DNA of 64,000 nt, taken from NCBI GenBank assembly GCA_964354155.1, contig CAYGYG010000005.1, positions 1 through 64,000 on the forward strand, given 5' to 3'. Of the stretch, positions 8,505 through 16,278 are shown in pieces. The notes beneath the pieces are model-generated. The model saw nothing but the letters and a program-made list of their open reading frames with translations, was not told the DNA's origin and did not search any database. Source of the DNA: CAYGYG01 sp964354155. GTDB taxonomy: Bacteria; Hydrothermota; Tepidihabitantia; SM23-42; CAYGYG01. The position numbers and the translations under genes are program-made. Every line of letters begins with the position of its first letter. Position 1 is the stretch's first letter.

Positions 8505-10436
8505 CTAACCACCGCGATAGTCGTGGGGTTTGAAACCATACTTCCTGATCATATTCTTAAAGGTAACCCTTGAAATGTCGAGCTCACGACTTGCCCGGCT
8601 GATGTTGCCGCGATTACGCACCAGTGCGTTGAGCACGGCATCCTTTTCCGCCTCGCCGGTGATATCCTTCAGCCTCTGCGGTCTAGTGAAGATCGGTTTC
8701 AAATCAAGATCCTTGGGGCAGATGGTGCCATCCTGATCCATGATGACGGCGCGCTCGATTAAGTGGGCAAGTTCGCGTACGTTACCGGGCCAGTGGTACT
8801 TGAGGATTAGTGATTCGGCATCCGGCGTGAATTGCTTGACCGGCTTAGCGTAGCCAGCCGCGTATTGACGGACGAAATAGTGAGCCAGGATCAAAGCGTC
8901 GCGGTCTCGGTTGCGCAGCGCGGGTATGTGGATCGATATGACGTTCAGCCGGTAGAAGAGGTCTTGACGGAACCGCCCCTCGCGCACGGTCGCCTCGAGG
9001 TCCTTATTGGTGGCGGCAAGGATTCGGACATTGAGCGGGATCGGGGACTTCCCGCCGATGCGCTGAACCTGTCTTTCTTCCACGGCGCGCAGAATCTTGG
9101 GCTGGAGGTGGAGCGGCAGTTCGCCGATTTCATCAAGGAGGATCGACCCTCCGTGCGCCAGTTCGAACTTGCCTTTTTGTGTAGTATAAGCCCCGGTGAA
9201 AGAACCGCGTTCATGACCGAAGAGCTCGCTTTCAATCAGATTTTCGGGAATCGCGCCGCAGTTGACGACGACAAAAGGTTTGTCGCGGCGGGTGCTGTTG
9301 TGATGAATCATCTTGGCGACCACTTCCTTACCGGTGCCAGTTTCCCCGGTTATGAGAATCGTGGCATCGACCGAGCCAAGCCGGCCGACCATCGACAAGA
9401 TGTTCTTGATCGAGGGACACTCGCCGATCAGCACGGGTGCCCTACCGCATGCGTCCGGTTCTTTCTGCAGGGAAGCGATCTGGCCTCGGCCGCGTTCCTT
9501 GGCAACGGTCAGGGCGTTTTCGACTTCGTTGATAATAGCCTCGGCCGTGGTCGGTGGCGCCAGACTGGATGAGACCAGGCCGACGCCGATAGTGAGATTG
9601 ATCTTTCTATCACCCGATCCAAAAGCTTTGGCCTCGACTCGGGTTTTCATGCGTTCGGCGGCGCGCTGGGCCGCCGCATGATCGGTCTCGGGCAAGAGAA
9701 TCGCAAAACGGTCTCCGCCGAACCGGGCCAATATATCGGTGGCCCTTATGCTGGCCTTGATGGCGGCGCTGACTTCCTGCAGAACCAGATCGCCTCGGGT
9801 ATGGTCGAGGACACTATTGATCCGGTCGAAATCGTCGATATCGGCCATCATCACCGCAATGGGTTTCTTGTAGCGCAGACCGCGTTGGAGTTCCTCGGCA
9901 AGCCGTTTCTTGAAATATTCGAGGTTGTAGATGCCGAGCATCGGGTCTTTGACGTTGGAGTCGTGGAGGATGCGATTTTCAATGCCGAGGGTTGCCTGAA
10001 GGACGAAGTTCTGAATCAGGGCCAATTCATGCCTGGTCAGGGGCTTGGCCGAATCATGACGTTCGGCGTAGAAGAAACCGAATACTTCGTGATTGGTGGC
10101 GAAAGGAGTGCAGATGAAACTGGTAACTTGCGCGGACCCGGGGTGCTTTGTCCGGCAACGGGGCTGGTAAATTAATTTCCTCGATGCGGCCGCCTGGTTG
10201 ATAGAATCCCGGATAGACTCATAGGCCGGCGAATCAAGGTCCTCCCTGGAGATCTTCTTGGCAACGCAGGCTGACCCGAGGGCCGGCCGCTCAAAGCAGA
10301 CTGTTATGCCCCGTTGCATCCGGCTCAATTCAAGCAGATAGGTGGTGACGAATTCCAGCAGGCTGTGGAGCGTCTGAAAATCAAAAAGCCGCTGGCTTCC
10401 GGCCAACTCCTTGATGGTTAAGTTGCCTTGTTTCAT
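8505..10436 (-). CDS. Sigma54-dependent regulator: GAF, degenerate GGDEF, AAA+ and Fis-type HTH
   Basis: 643 residues. A GAF-like sensor (about 15-160) is followed by a GGDEF-fold domain (165-325) whose signature reads GGDRF (240-244). An AAA+ sigma54-interaction domain (about 335-570) has Walker A GETGTGK (364-370), GSFTGA (411-416) in place of the usual GAFTGA, and Walker B LLDEIGE. A Fis-type helix-turn-helix (about 600-640) ends the protein. The intact ATPase and contact loop suggest an active transcription activator. The GGDRF motif suggests the GGDEF domain no longer makes c-di-GMP and may instead sense a nucleotide. An obvious target is the sigma54 promoter just downstream. Confidence 0.92.
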   Translation of the reverse strand: MKQGNLTIKELAGSQRLFDFQTLHSLLEFVTTYLLELSRMQRGITVCFERPALGSACVAKKISREDLDSPAYESIRDSINQAAASRKLIYQPRCRTKHPGSAQVTSFICTPFATNHEVFGFFYAERHDSAKPLTRHELALIQNFVLQATLGIENRILHDSNVKDPMLGIYNLEYFKKRLAEELQRGLRYKKPIAVMMADIDDFDRINSVLDHTRGDLVLQEVSAAIKASIRATDILARFGGDRFAILLPETDHAAAQRAAERMKTRVEAKAFGSGDRKINLTIGVGLVSSSLAPPTTAEAIINEVENALTVAKERGRGQIASLQKEPDACGRAPVLIGECPSIKNILSMVGRLGSVDATILITGETGTGKEVVAKMIHHNSTRRDKPFVVVNCGAIPENLIESELFGHERGSFTGAYTTQKGKFELAHGGSILLDEIGELPLHLQPKILRAVEERQVQRIGGKSPIPLNVRILAATNKDLEATVREGRFRQDLFYRLNVISIHIPALRNRDRDALILAHYFVRQYAAGYAKPVKQFTPDAESLILKYHWPGNVRELAHLIERAVIMDQDGTICPKDLDLKPIFTRPQRLKDITGEAEKDAVLNALVRNRGNISRASRELDISRVTFKNMIRKYGFKPHDYRGG

Positions 10437-10447
10437 GATCCGGAAGT

Positions 10448-10476
10448 ATTATAGTTGATCCAAAGGTGTTTTTCAA
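10448..10476 (-). promoter_or_regulatory. Promoter of the sigma54-activator gene
   Basis: Minus strand: TTGAAA, 17 bp, TATAAT, with the -10 box ending 11 nt before the ATG at 10436. There is no Shine-Dalgarno in the short leader. Confidence 0.65.
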
Positions 10477-10534
10477 TACGAAATTCAGACGCTGACACGC
10501 GTTGAGTCGCTGACATAGTTTTCTATATGATTTT

Positions 10535-10618
10535 GTCGCCCCTCGTACGGGGGCGTGGATTGAAACCCCTGCTCCAGGGCAGGGGCAAGCCTTTGAGACG
10601 GCGTCGCCCCTCGCACAG
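10535..10618 (+). CRISPR. CRISPR relic: one type I-C-like repeat, one spacer, one decayed repeat
   Basis: A 32-bp unit at 10535-10566 begins GTCGCCCCTCG, has the internal palindrome CGCCCC...GGGGCG and ends GTGGATTGAAAC, the sequence and length of type I-C repeats. A 36-bp spacer (10567-10602) follows. A second repeat starts at 10603 with exactly the right period and keeps 11 identical leading bases before it degenerates. No cas genes are in the window. The reverse strand of this repeat translates as VSIHAPVRGAT, a known source of spurious protein calls. Confidence 0.8.
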
Positions 10619-10845
10619 GCCAAAAACTGCCGATAACGAATCAATAGGTTGGGGAGAGAGTCGTGCAGGTTGAAAAGAGGCGCTTTACAACCCATAGAAT
10701 CATGGATATACTAACTGGGCATAGACGATGTTTGGCGCGTGGGATTGACCGGATATCTTTCTAAAGTGTCCTGCTTTCGTGGGCGGTGTATTAACGGTTT
10801 GTCCGGGAACATCTGCGCAAGGCATAGAATGCGAGGCAACCAGAA

Positions 10846-11139
10846 ATGACATTGCATGAGATACAGGATACCCTGCGGAAACATAAGAATGAACTGCGGC
10901 AGAGATTCGGCGTCAAGAGTATCGGCATTTTTGGATCCTATGCCAGAGCACACCAGAATGAAGCAAGCGATATTGACCTGCTGGTGGCATTTGAGAAACC
11001 GATAGGATTGGATTTCGTTGAGCTTGCGCTGTATCTTGAGTCAGTGTTAGGCAAGAAGGTTGACCTTGTCTCAGTTGGTGCGCTGGCACGAAAACCGAAG
11101 ATTCATGCGTTGGTTGAGAAAGAAGTGATATATGCCTAA
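10846..11139 (+). CDS. mntA: MNT-type nucleotidyltransferase antitoxin
   Basis: 97 residues. The minimal nucleotidyltransferase signature GSYAR (30-34) with SDIDLLV (41-47) supplies the metal-binding aspartates. By family knowledge MntA silences its HEPN partner by AMPylating a tyrosine near the toxin active site. It overlaps the next gene by 8 bp, the normal two-gene arrangement. No convincing promoter of the local type was found upstream. Confidence 0.88.
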   Translation: MTLHEIQDTLRKHKNELRQRFGVKSIGIFGSYARAHQNEASDIDLLVAFEKPIGLDFVELALYLESVLGKKVDLVSVGALARKPKIHALVEKEVIYA

Positions 11140-11476
11140 GCGGGACTGGCGTCTCCTGCTCGAGGACATTATTGGATGTACTCAGAGCATCGAGAAATAC
11201 ATCAAAGGTGTCGAATTCGATGATTTCGCACAAAACCAGATGTTGATCGATGCCGTGGTGCGAAATCTGGAGATCATTGGTGAGTCCGCAAAGTGGATTC
11301 CGGATGAGGTGAAGGCAAAACACAGCGATGTTGAATGGCATAAAATAGTCGGCCTTAGAAACCGAGTTGTTCATGATTATTTTGATGTGGATTTGGGAAT
11401 TATATGGTTTGTTATTAAGAACGAACTGGCGGCTCTAAGAAAGAAGTTCCAGCGAGTTCTGGAAGGAGAGGACTGA
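11132..11476 (+). CDS. hepT: HepT-family HEPN ribonuclease toxin
   Basis: 114 residues, nearly all helical. It carries the HEPN active site R-x4-H in RNRVVHDYF (R76, H81) with Y83, the position modified by MntA in characterised systems. With the overlapping mntA it forms a type VII toxin-antitoxin pair. The active-site residues are intact, so it is likely functional. Confidence 0.88.
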   Translation: MPKRDWRLLLEDIIGCTQSIEKYIKGVEFDDFAQNQMLIDAVVRNLEIIGESAKWIPDEVKAKHSDVEWHKIVGLRNRVVHDYFDVDLGIIWFVIKNELAALRKKFQRVLEGED

Positions 11477-11576
11477 GCCGCTGAGGGGTTGCAGATGTTG
11501 GGTCGGTGGACGAGGTGTGCCGCTGCGGTGCCTCCGAGGGATTGTTTGCAATGACCCCGATTATACGACTGTGTCT

Positions 11577-11593
11577 CGGAGAGAGACTCTCCG
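11577..11593. repeat. Small hairpin in the hepT to DUF6922 gap
   Basis: CGGAGAG, AGA, CTCTCCG: a perfect 7-bp stem with a 3-nt loop and no T-run. The surrounding 205 bp (11477-11681) hold no gene; a GTCATTGC string on the minus strand near 11546 recalls REP-like elements. Confidence 0.35.
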
Positions 11594-11681
11594 TGTCCAA
11601 CGGGGCAGGCAGTGGAAAGCACCAGATGGATCGCGACGAAGATGTCGCTCCCACAATGAGCAACCGAGGGCGAATTGGATG

Positions 11682-11709
11682 TTGAAAAAGCACGCCGGGT
11701 GGATATAAT
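11682..11709 (+). promoter_or_regulatory. Promoter of the AbiEii-type pair
   Basis: TTGAAA, 16 bp, TATAAT; only 6 nt separate the -10 box from the ATG at 11716, so the mRNA should be leaderless. Confidence 0.7.
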
Positions 11710-11715
11710 CAAGAC

Positions 11716-12018
11716 ATGGCAACGGGAACGCATCAAGACCCAAAATCGATGTTCGACCCGGTCCTTTTCTGGGATGCGGATGAAATCGATATGCAGAAAC
11801 ATGCCGGCTGGATTATCGCACGGATCCTGGATTTCGGTGGCGCCGCAGACTTGAAGCGCCTCCGAGAGTTATATCCGGCGAGAATGATCATACAAACACT
11901 CAAAAAGCGGCGCGGCATTTCCCGGAGAACCGCAAGGTTCTGGGCCGCCTATTATCGCATTCCCCAGGAGGAAATCATATGTTTGAAGAAGCAGCACCGA
12001 AGAATTCGCTCAAGGTAA
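11716..12018 (+). CDS. Small DUF6922-like protein, partner of the AbiEii-type toxin
   Basis: 100 residues. The pattern FDPVLFWDADEIDMQKHAGWI, then arginine-rich helices and FWAAYYRIPQEEI, resembles DUF6922-like proteins, which commonly sit directly upstream of AbiEii/AbiGii nucleotidyltransferase toxins. An antitoxin role is inferred from position; no direct function is visible. Its 3' end overlaps the toxin gene by 40 bp and contains that gene's ribosome site. The start is supported by a leaderless promoter 6 nt upstream. Confidence 0.7.
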   Translation: MATGTHQDPKSMFDPVLFWDADEIDMQKHAGWIIARILDFGGAADLKRLRELYPARMIIQTLKKRRGISRRTARFWAAYYRIPQEEIICLKKQHRRIRSR

Positions 12019-12611
12019 TAGGCAAGATTTCCTCGAAAATAGCGGATTTCTATCTTGCGGGCGGCACGGGTTTGGCCCTGCAGTTGGGCCACAGGAGATC
12101 CCGGGACTTTGATTTCTTCTCACCACGACTGTTCAACGTGCACATTCTCGTCAAACGCCTGTGTCCCGATAGGATTATCCAGGTCAGCGAAGGAACGGTC
12201 CATACCGTTATCAACCGGATCAGATTTTCTTTCTTGTATTTCGAGGCTCCCCTGATTCATAGGGCGGTGATCTGGCGTGGAATCAGGATTGCCGATTGGC
12301 GCGATATTGTCGCGGAAAAATTCCGCGCTATCTCTGATCGAGGGACCAAGAAGGACTTCTACGACCTCTATGCGGTCTTGCAGGATAGACTATCGATACG
12401 TGACGCCTGCGGTGTTTTCAAGACGAGGTTTGGCAAGAGTGGCGTTAACGCCTATCACGTTCTCAAGAGCCTGGCGTATTTTGACGACGCGGAGGAGGAA
12501 CCTTCTCCCATTTTATTGCAGAGTGCCGCCGGGTGGCGATGGGAGAGAATAAAGAAGTTCTTCACACTGAACATAAGGGAGTTCGAAAGGTATTTACTGG
12601 AGAACGTTTAA
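11979..12611 (+). CDS. AbiEii/AbiGii-type nucleotidyltransferase toxin
   Basis: 210 residues. The N-terminal nucleotidyltransferase core shows LAGGTGLALQLGHR (27-39) and SRDFDFFSP (41-49), with the two metal-binding aspartates, and then the IVAEKFRAI..RGTKKDFYDLY segment seen in AbiEii proteins. Related toxins act on tRNA or other RNA in type IV or abortive-infection systems. The start has AGGAGG at 11966-11971 inside the preceding gene. It forms a second toxin-antitoxin-like pair right after mntA/hepT. Confidence 0.82.
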   Translation: MFEEAAPKNSLKVIGKISSKIADFYLAGGTGLALQLGHRRSRDFDFFSPRLFNVHILVKRLCPDRIIQVSEGTVHTVINRIRFSFLYFEAPLIHRAVIWRGIRIADWRDIVAEKFRAISDRGTKKDFYDLYAVLQDRLSIRDACGVFKTRFGKSGVNAYHVLKSLAYFDDAEEEPSPILLQSAAGWRWERIKKFFTLNIREFERYLLENV

Positions 12612-12652
12612 AGCGTTAAGAGCGTTGGGATCGTCAGAACGTTAATGGCGTT
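12603..12652. repeat. Degenerate short tandem repeat tract
   Basis: Four or five imperfect copies of a 9-bp unit related to AGCGTTAAG or AACGTTAAT, beginning at the toxin stop codon. No gene. This is one of several such tracts in the window, each with a different unit. Confidence 0.45.
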
Positions 12653-12682
12653 GAAAGAATCTGATGTTCGCGCACATTAGGG

Positions 12683-12710
12683 TTGACGGGTGTGTCATTA
12701 TGAATATAAT
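12683..12710 (+). promoter_or_regulatory. Promoter of the ferredoxin gene
   Basis: TTGACG, 16 bp, TATAAT; 37 nt separate the -10 box from the ATG and include an AAAGGAGGT ribosome site. Confidence 0.8.
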
Positions 12711-12747
12711 CTGCCTCTTTTCAAGGTCGCAAAAGGAGGTGACACCG

Positions 12748-12936
12748 ATGCCGCATAAGATTACCGATGATTGCACGGCCTGTGGGCTTTGTGAGCCCGA
12801 GTGCCCGGTACAGGCCATCACCGAAGCTGATCCGGTTTACAAAATTGATCCGAAGAAGTGCGTTGACTGCAAGGGTCACTTCGATTCGCCGAAATGCGTC
12901 GAAGTCTGCCCGGTTGCCGCCTGCGTTCCCGTTTAG
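12748..12936 (+). CDS. 2[4Fe-4S] ferredoxin
   Basis: 62 residues from the ATG at 12748, which has AAAGGAGGTGA eight bases upstream; the longer frame to 12664 lacks a site and adds a non-homologous extension. Two cluster motifs are present: CTACGLCEPECP, and a second with CVDC, an 8-residue insert, then CVEVCP. The longer second loop is typical of Allochromatium/YfhL-type ferredoxins. It is a soluble low-potential electron carrier and a plausible partner of the korDABC enzyme encoded nearby. It is monocistronic. Confidence 0.92.
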   Translation: MPHKITDDCTACGLCEPECPVQAITEADPVYKIDPKKCVDCKGHFDSPKCVEVCPVAACVPV

Positions 12937-13045
12937 TAAGGTCAGTCCGTTAGAATTCAAAGGTGAGAGACCTGGACCGCCGGTCGATTTAAGCCGGCGG
13001 AATCGCACGGTCCGTAATAGGGAAGCGTTTCTAAAGAATTGCGGA

Positions 13046-13124
13046 TCGCCCCTCTCGATTTCCTCCCCCTTGCCGAAGGTCTCGTAACGAAGAGAGAGAA
13101 CGGGGGAGGATTGAGGTAGGGGTG
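13046..13124. repeat. Large imperfect palindrome, REP-like
   Basis: Arms of about 24 bp (TCGCCCCTCTCGATT then TCCTCCCCC, and GGGGGAGGATTGAGG then TAGGGGTGA) match at roughly 20 positions around a 32-bp loop. It lies between convergent genes in the 333-bp gap 12937-13270, which holds no gene. It may be a REP-type element or an RNA hairpin. Confidence 0.45.
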
Positions 13125-13153
13125 AAATCTTAGCATTTATTACCCCTCACCCT

Positions 13154-13183
13154 TCTCTCTCCCGTAAGGGGAGAGAGATTTTT
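13154..13183 (+). terminator. Intrinsic terminator-like hairpin
   Basis: TCTCTCTCCC, a 5-nt loop and GGGAGAGAGA form a 10-bp stem followed by T5 on the plus strand. It may end the ferredoxin transcript and also screens the convergent M1 peptidase gene. Confidence 0.5.
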
Positions 13184-13270
13184 GGGAAAACCTTACCTTT
13201 TACCCGCCGGGTCTTCTCTGGGGTGCACCGAAGAGATTGTTACTCCCTGCTGTTTTCCAGGCGGACTACT

Positions 13271-16042
13271 TCATATGCCGAGCTCGAGCACCCAGCGCAG
13301 CGCGATATTGCCGACTCCCGTTTCCGGACGGCTTACCCAGAAGGGAAAATAGACTGCGGCCGGTCCGTACTTGGCTCTAATGCCGGCATCGAGATAGAAG
13401 CCGTTGTCGGTTGGGTCAGGCATTGCCCCGATTAAGACGGCGTCAAAGAAGGGCCGCAGCGGTGCTTTGAAAACCTGCGCTTCGATATTGAGGGCGGTGA
13501 TCTGCGAGGTGTGCAGGTGACGGCCGTGGTAGCCGACCGCATTGCCGCCGCCGTCAAAATGGACCCGCTGCTGCGGGGAGAGAGTACCGGACTGACTGAA
13601 GAGGATGGAGGACAGCCCGGAAAGGCGCACCGATCCGGTTAGAAAGAACTCTTCGTGGCGGGGTGCTGAGCCGCGGATGAAACCGGCGAAGAGACGGGAG
13701 TTGATCTTGAAATCCGGACTGATGATGATCTCCGGCCGCGCGGTCAGCGAGAACTTGTCGAAATCATAATCGCCCCCAAGAACTTGTTTGGCGCTCTGCA
13801 TTGCAAGATCAAGGCGGGTCCGAACCTGCCTCTTCTGCAACGCATACTTGTAGCCCAGCTTAGCCTCGGTTACCGTGCCCGCCTCGAAGTCGAGCGCGTC
13901 GACATACTCGATTGTCTCCACTTGCCGGCGGCCAATCCCGGAATAGAATTCGTGGCCGTCGGACGAGAGGGGGAACGGCTTAATCTTTGTAGTGACACCG
14001 GCATGCGCCTTGTTCTCCCAGAGACCATTTGAAAGCCCGACGTTGAGCCTAGTCTTCATTCCTTTCGAAATGTACAAAGGGGTCACATACCCGAGTCCAT
14101 AACCGACATGGTCGATTTTGGGGCGGTAATCGATGTTCGCGCTCCACTGGTGGCGGCCGACGAAGAAGTCCTGGTCATAGAAACGCCGCCCCTGAAGCCA
14201 CGCGGTCAGGGTGATGCCGGTCTTGCTGCCATAGTTGAGGAAAGGGCCGAAGAAAACCTGATAGGCTTCAAGCGAGGGCACGTCAATCACCGGGCTCAAC
14301 CGGACCTTGCGGGGATAGAAGTTGTTCCAGCGGTCCGGCTCCAGCAGTTTCTCGTCAGGATCGAGGACAACGCGGCGTGCCTTGGCGAGAGTAAACGGAA
14401 CCGTGGTTTCCGCACTGTCGCCGGCGATCTCTTTGACCATGCTCAATCCCCGACCGTCCTCCACCATGATTTCGACCGGCATGACGATCTTGCCCTTACG
14501 TTCAACCGTTACCAACGTCCGGTTGCCGGCGCGGCGCACCCGCTTGACGGCGTAGTCGCAGATGTCGGTAGATTTAAGCCAGGCGTCAAAGAACGGCGTC
14601 AGCTCCTGACCGCTTTCGTTCTGCACGACGGCGATGAAGTCGGCGGTCGAGGGGTGACGGAACTTGTACTCGGCATAGTAGCGCCGCAGGGCGCGGTCAA
14701 AGACCTCCTCGCCGATCTGTTGCCGGAGCATGTCAACTACGAGCCCTGGTTTTGAGTAGGCGGCGGTTGCGTAGCTGACCAGCCCGGGTTCGTCGGCGAA
14801 CTCGGAGGCCTTGGTCAGGATCGGCCGCTCGTCGTCATTGCTGACCGCTATGTAGTAGAGCGCTTGATGATAGGTCCGCATGTCAAACGGGGGCAGAAAC
14901 CGGCTCTTGAAGTAGTTATCCTCGCGCCCGTATTTTTCTTCCAGATACCTGATTTCAGCAAACGTATTGATTCCCTCATCGAGCCAGGCGTCGTCCATCT
15001 CGTTCGAACCCAGGACACCGTAGAACCACTGGTGGCCGACTTCGTGCATGATCACGTGCTCAAGACCGCGCGTCAGCGCCGAACCGCGGCTGGGAATGAC
15101 GACCAGGTTCGGATACTCCATGCCCGATGCGGAGAGGCCGCGGACCACGGTCAGATGCTCATAAGGGTACGCACCGTACCATTTGGTGTAGTGGCGGACG
15201 GCGTCACGGGCATAGTCCGCGGCATGACGCCACTCCTTGTCGTTCCGGAAGTACAGGACGTCGATACTGACATTCTCAACGGTATCGCGGATCAGCTGAA
15301 ACCTTGGGTCGGCCGCCCAGGCGAAATCATGGACGTTCTCGGCAACGAAACGCAAAGTCTTGAAACCGCCGCTTTCCAGTGAGCTTCTTGCGACCCGGTC
15401 GCCTCGTTTGAGGCTGTCGAGGGCCGGGCCGGTGACCGCATAGCGATCGAGACGGGCGATTTCCTCGCCGGGCTCGATCAGCGTGCCGGTTGCACCGGCG
15501 ACGAATTCCTGGGGCAGGGTGATCTCAACGTCGAACGAACCGAACTCGCCGTAGAACTCGCCGACCGTATGGTAGTCTTCAGCATGCCAGCCGGTCTGGT
15601 CGTAGACGCAGACCTTGGGATACCACTGGACGATTTCGTAGTGCCGGCCGCTGCGCCCGAGCCGTCCCCACGAGAAGATTTTCGGGACCTTGACGAAGAA
15701 CTCAAAATCCGCGACCAAAGAGTCGCCGGGCCCAAGCGGTTCATCAAGCCATGCCTGAAGGCGGGTGTCGGTGACGTCATACCGTGCCGGTCGACCGTCA
15801 ATTGCAAACGACCGAATATCGATGTAGCCCCGGTCCCTCCTGGCCGACCAGGAGAATTTGAAACGCTTTGTCTTCTCAAGCTCCTTGGCCCAGACCGAGT
15901 TTCGGTCCCGGTAAGCGTTTGGGTAGAGGTGGAACCAGATCTCACGGAGGGAGTCGGGTGAGTTGTTGCGGTAAACCAGCCGCTCTGATCCTGACAGTGC
16001 ATGGCCCGTGGTATCGAGCACAACCTCGATTCGATACGCCAC
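13271..16042 (-). CDS. M1-family metallopeptidase fused to a C-terminal beta-barrel
   Basis: 923 residues from the GTG at 16042. An aminopeptidase-N-like beta domain comes first, then SASGMEYPNL (exopeptidase-type GMEYP, 307-311) and the zinc site HEVGH (333-337) with E356 in WLDEGINTFAE. After about residue 560 the protein changes to alternating aromatic/polar strands typical of an outer-membrane barrel and ends in an aliphatic strand, IALRWVLELGI. This suggests a surface-tethered peptidase. Upstream in frame (to 16093) the codons encode IVVIFCLLAQPGWQQH, a signal peptide with no ATG, GTG or TTG before it. The true start is therefore probably a non-AUG codon near 16093 (see findings). Confidence 0.85.
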   Translation of the reverse strand: MAYRIEVVLDTTGHALSGSERLVYRNNSPDSLREIWFHLYPNAYRDRNSVWAKELEKTKRFKFSWSARRDRGYIDIRSFAIDGRPARYDVTDTRLQAWLDEPLGPGDSLVADFEFFVKVPKIFSWGRLGRSGRHYEIVQWYPKVCVYDQTGWHAEDYHTVGEFYGEFGSFDVEITLPQEFVAGATGTLIEPGEEIARLDRYAVTGPALDSLKRGDRVARSSLESGGFKTLRFVAENVHDFAWAADPRFQLIRDTVENVSIDVLYFRNDKEWRHAADYARDAVRHYTKWYGAYPYEHLTVVRGLSASGMEYPNLVVIPSRGSALTRGLEHVIMHEVGHQWFYGVLGSNEMDDAWLDEGINTFAEIRYLEEKYGREDNYFKSRFLPPFDMRTYHQALYYIAVSNDDERPILTKASEFADEPGLVSYATAAYSKPGLVVDMLRQQIGEEVFDRALRRYYAEYKFRHPSTADFIAVVQNESGQELTPFFDAWLKSTDICDYAVKRVRRAGNRTLVTVERKGKIVMPVEIMVEDGRGLSMVKEIAGDSAETTVPFTLAKARRVVLDPDEKLLEPDRWNNFYPRKVRLSPVIDVPSLEAYQVFFGPFLNYGSKTGITLTAWLQGRRFYDQDFFVGRHQWSANIDYRPKIDHVGYGLGYVTPLYISKGMKTRLNVGLSNGLWENKAHAGVTTKIKPFPLSSDGHEFYSGIGRRQVETIEYVDALDFEAGTVTEAKLGYKYALQKRQVRTRLDLAMQSAKQVLGGDYDFDKFSLTARPEIIISPDFKINSRLFAGFIRGSAPRHEEFFLTGSVRLSGLSSILFSQSGTLSPQQRVHFDGGGNAVGYHGRHLHTSQITALNIEAQVFKAPLRPFFDAVLIGAMPDPTDNGFYLDAGIRAKYGPAAVYFPFWVSRPETGVGNIALRWVLELGI

Positions 16043-16112
16043 GTGCTGCTGCCAGCCCGGCTGGGCGAGAAGACAGAAAATGACAACTATTATGGGATCC
16101 TTCTTCTGCCCA

Positions 16113-16140
16113 ATAATACGCAGGTATTCTCGCGTGTCAA
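16113..16140 (-). promoter_or_regulatory. Promoter of the M1 peptidase gene
   Basis: Minus strand: TTGACA, 16 bp, TATTAT. An AGAAGAAGGA ribosome site follows at once, with first codons near 16093, which supports translation starting upstream of the GTG at 16042. Confidence 0.7.
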
Positions 16141-16278
16141 GGGCGACGGATGAGAGCTACGATAAGGTATTATATCGAGCAGCAAGCTGATTCCAAAGAG
16201 GTCGGCAGGGTTGATGAAATCGACACCTTGCCTCCAGGGAGGTCGGGTGGCAGATGCGGCCCTGAAGCGGGCGGCGTA

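Noticed and set aside
10381..10695. A 104-residue minus-strand ORF over the CRISPR relic
   Set aside because: Its core GVSIHAPVRGATK is the translation of the CRISPR repeat, a known annotation artefact; it also overlaps the start and promoter of the sigma54 regulator gene.
11517..11708. ORF ending LKKHAGWI, similar to QKHAGWI in the DUF6922-like gene, as a duplicated gene fragment
   Set aside because: The match is only about 8 residues and the bases form the promoter of that gene; coincidence or promoter sequence is more likely.
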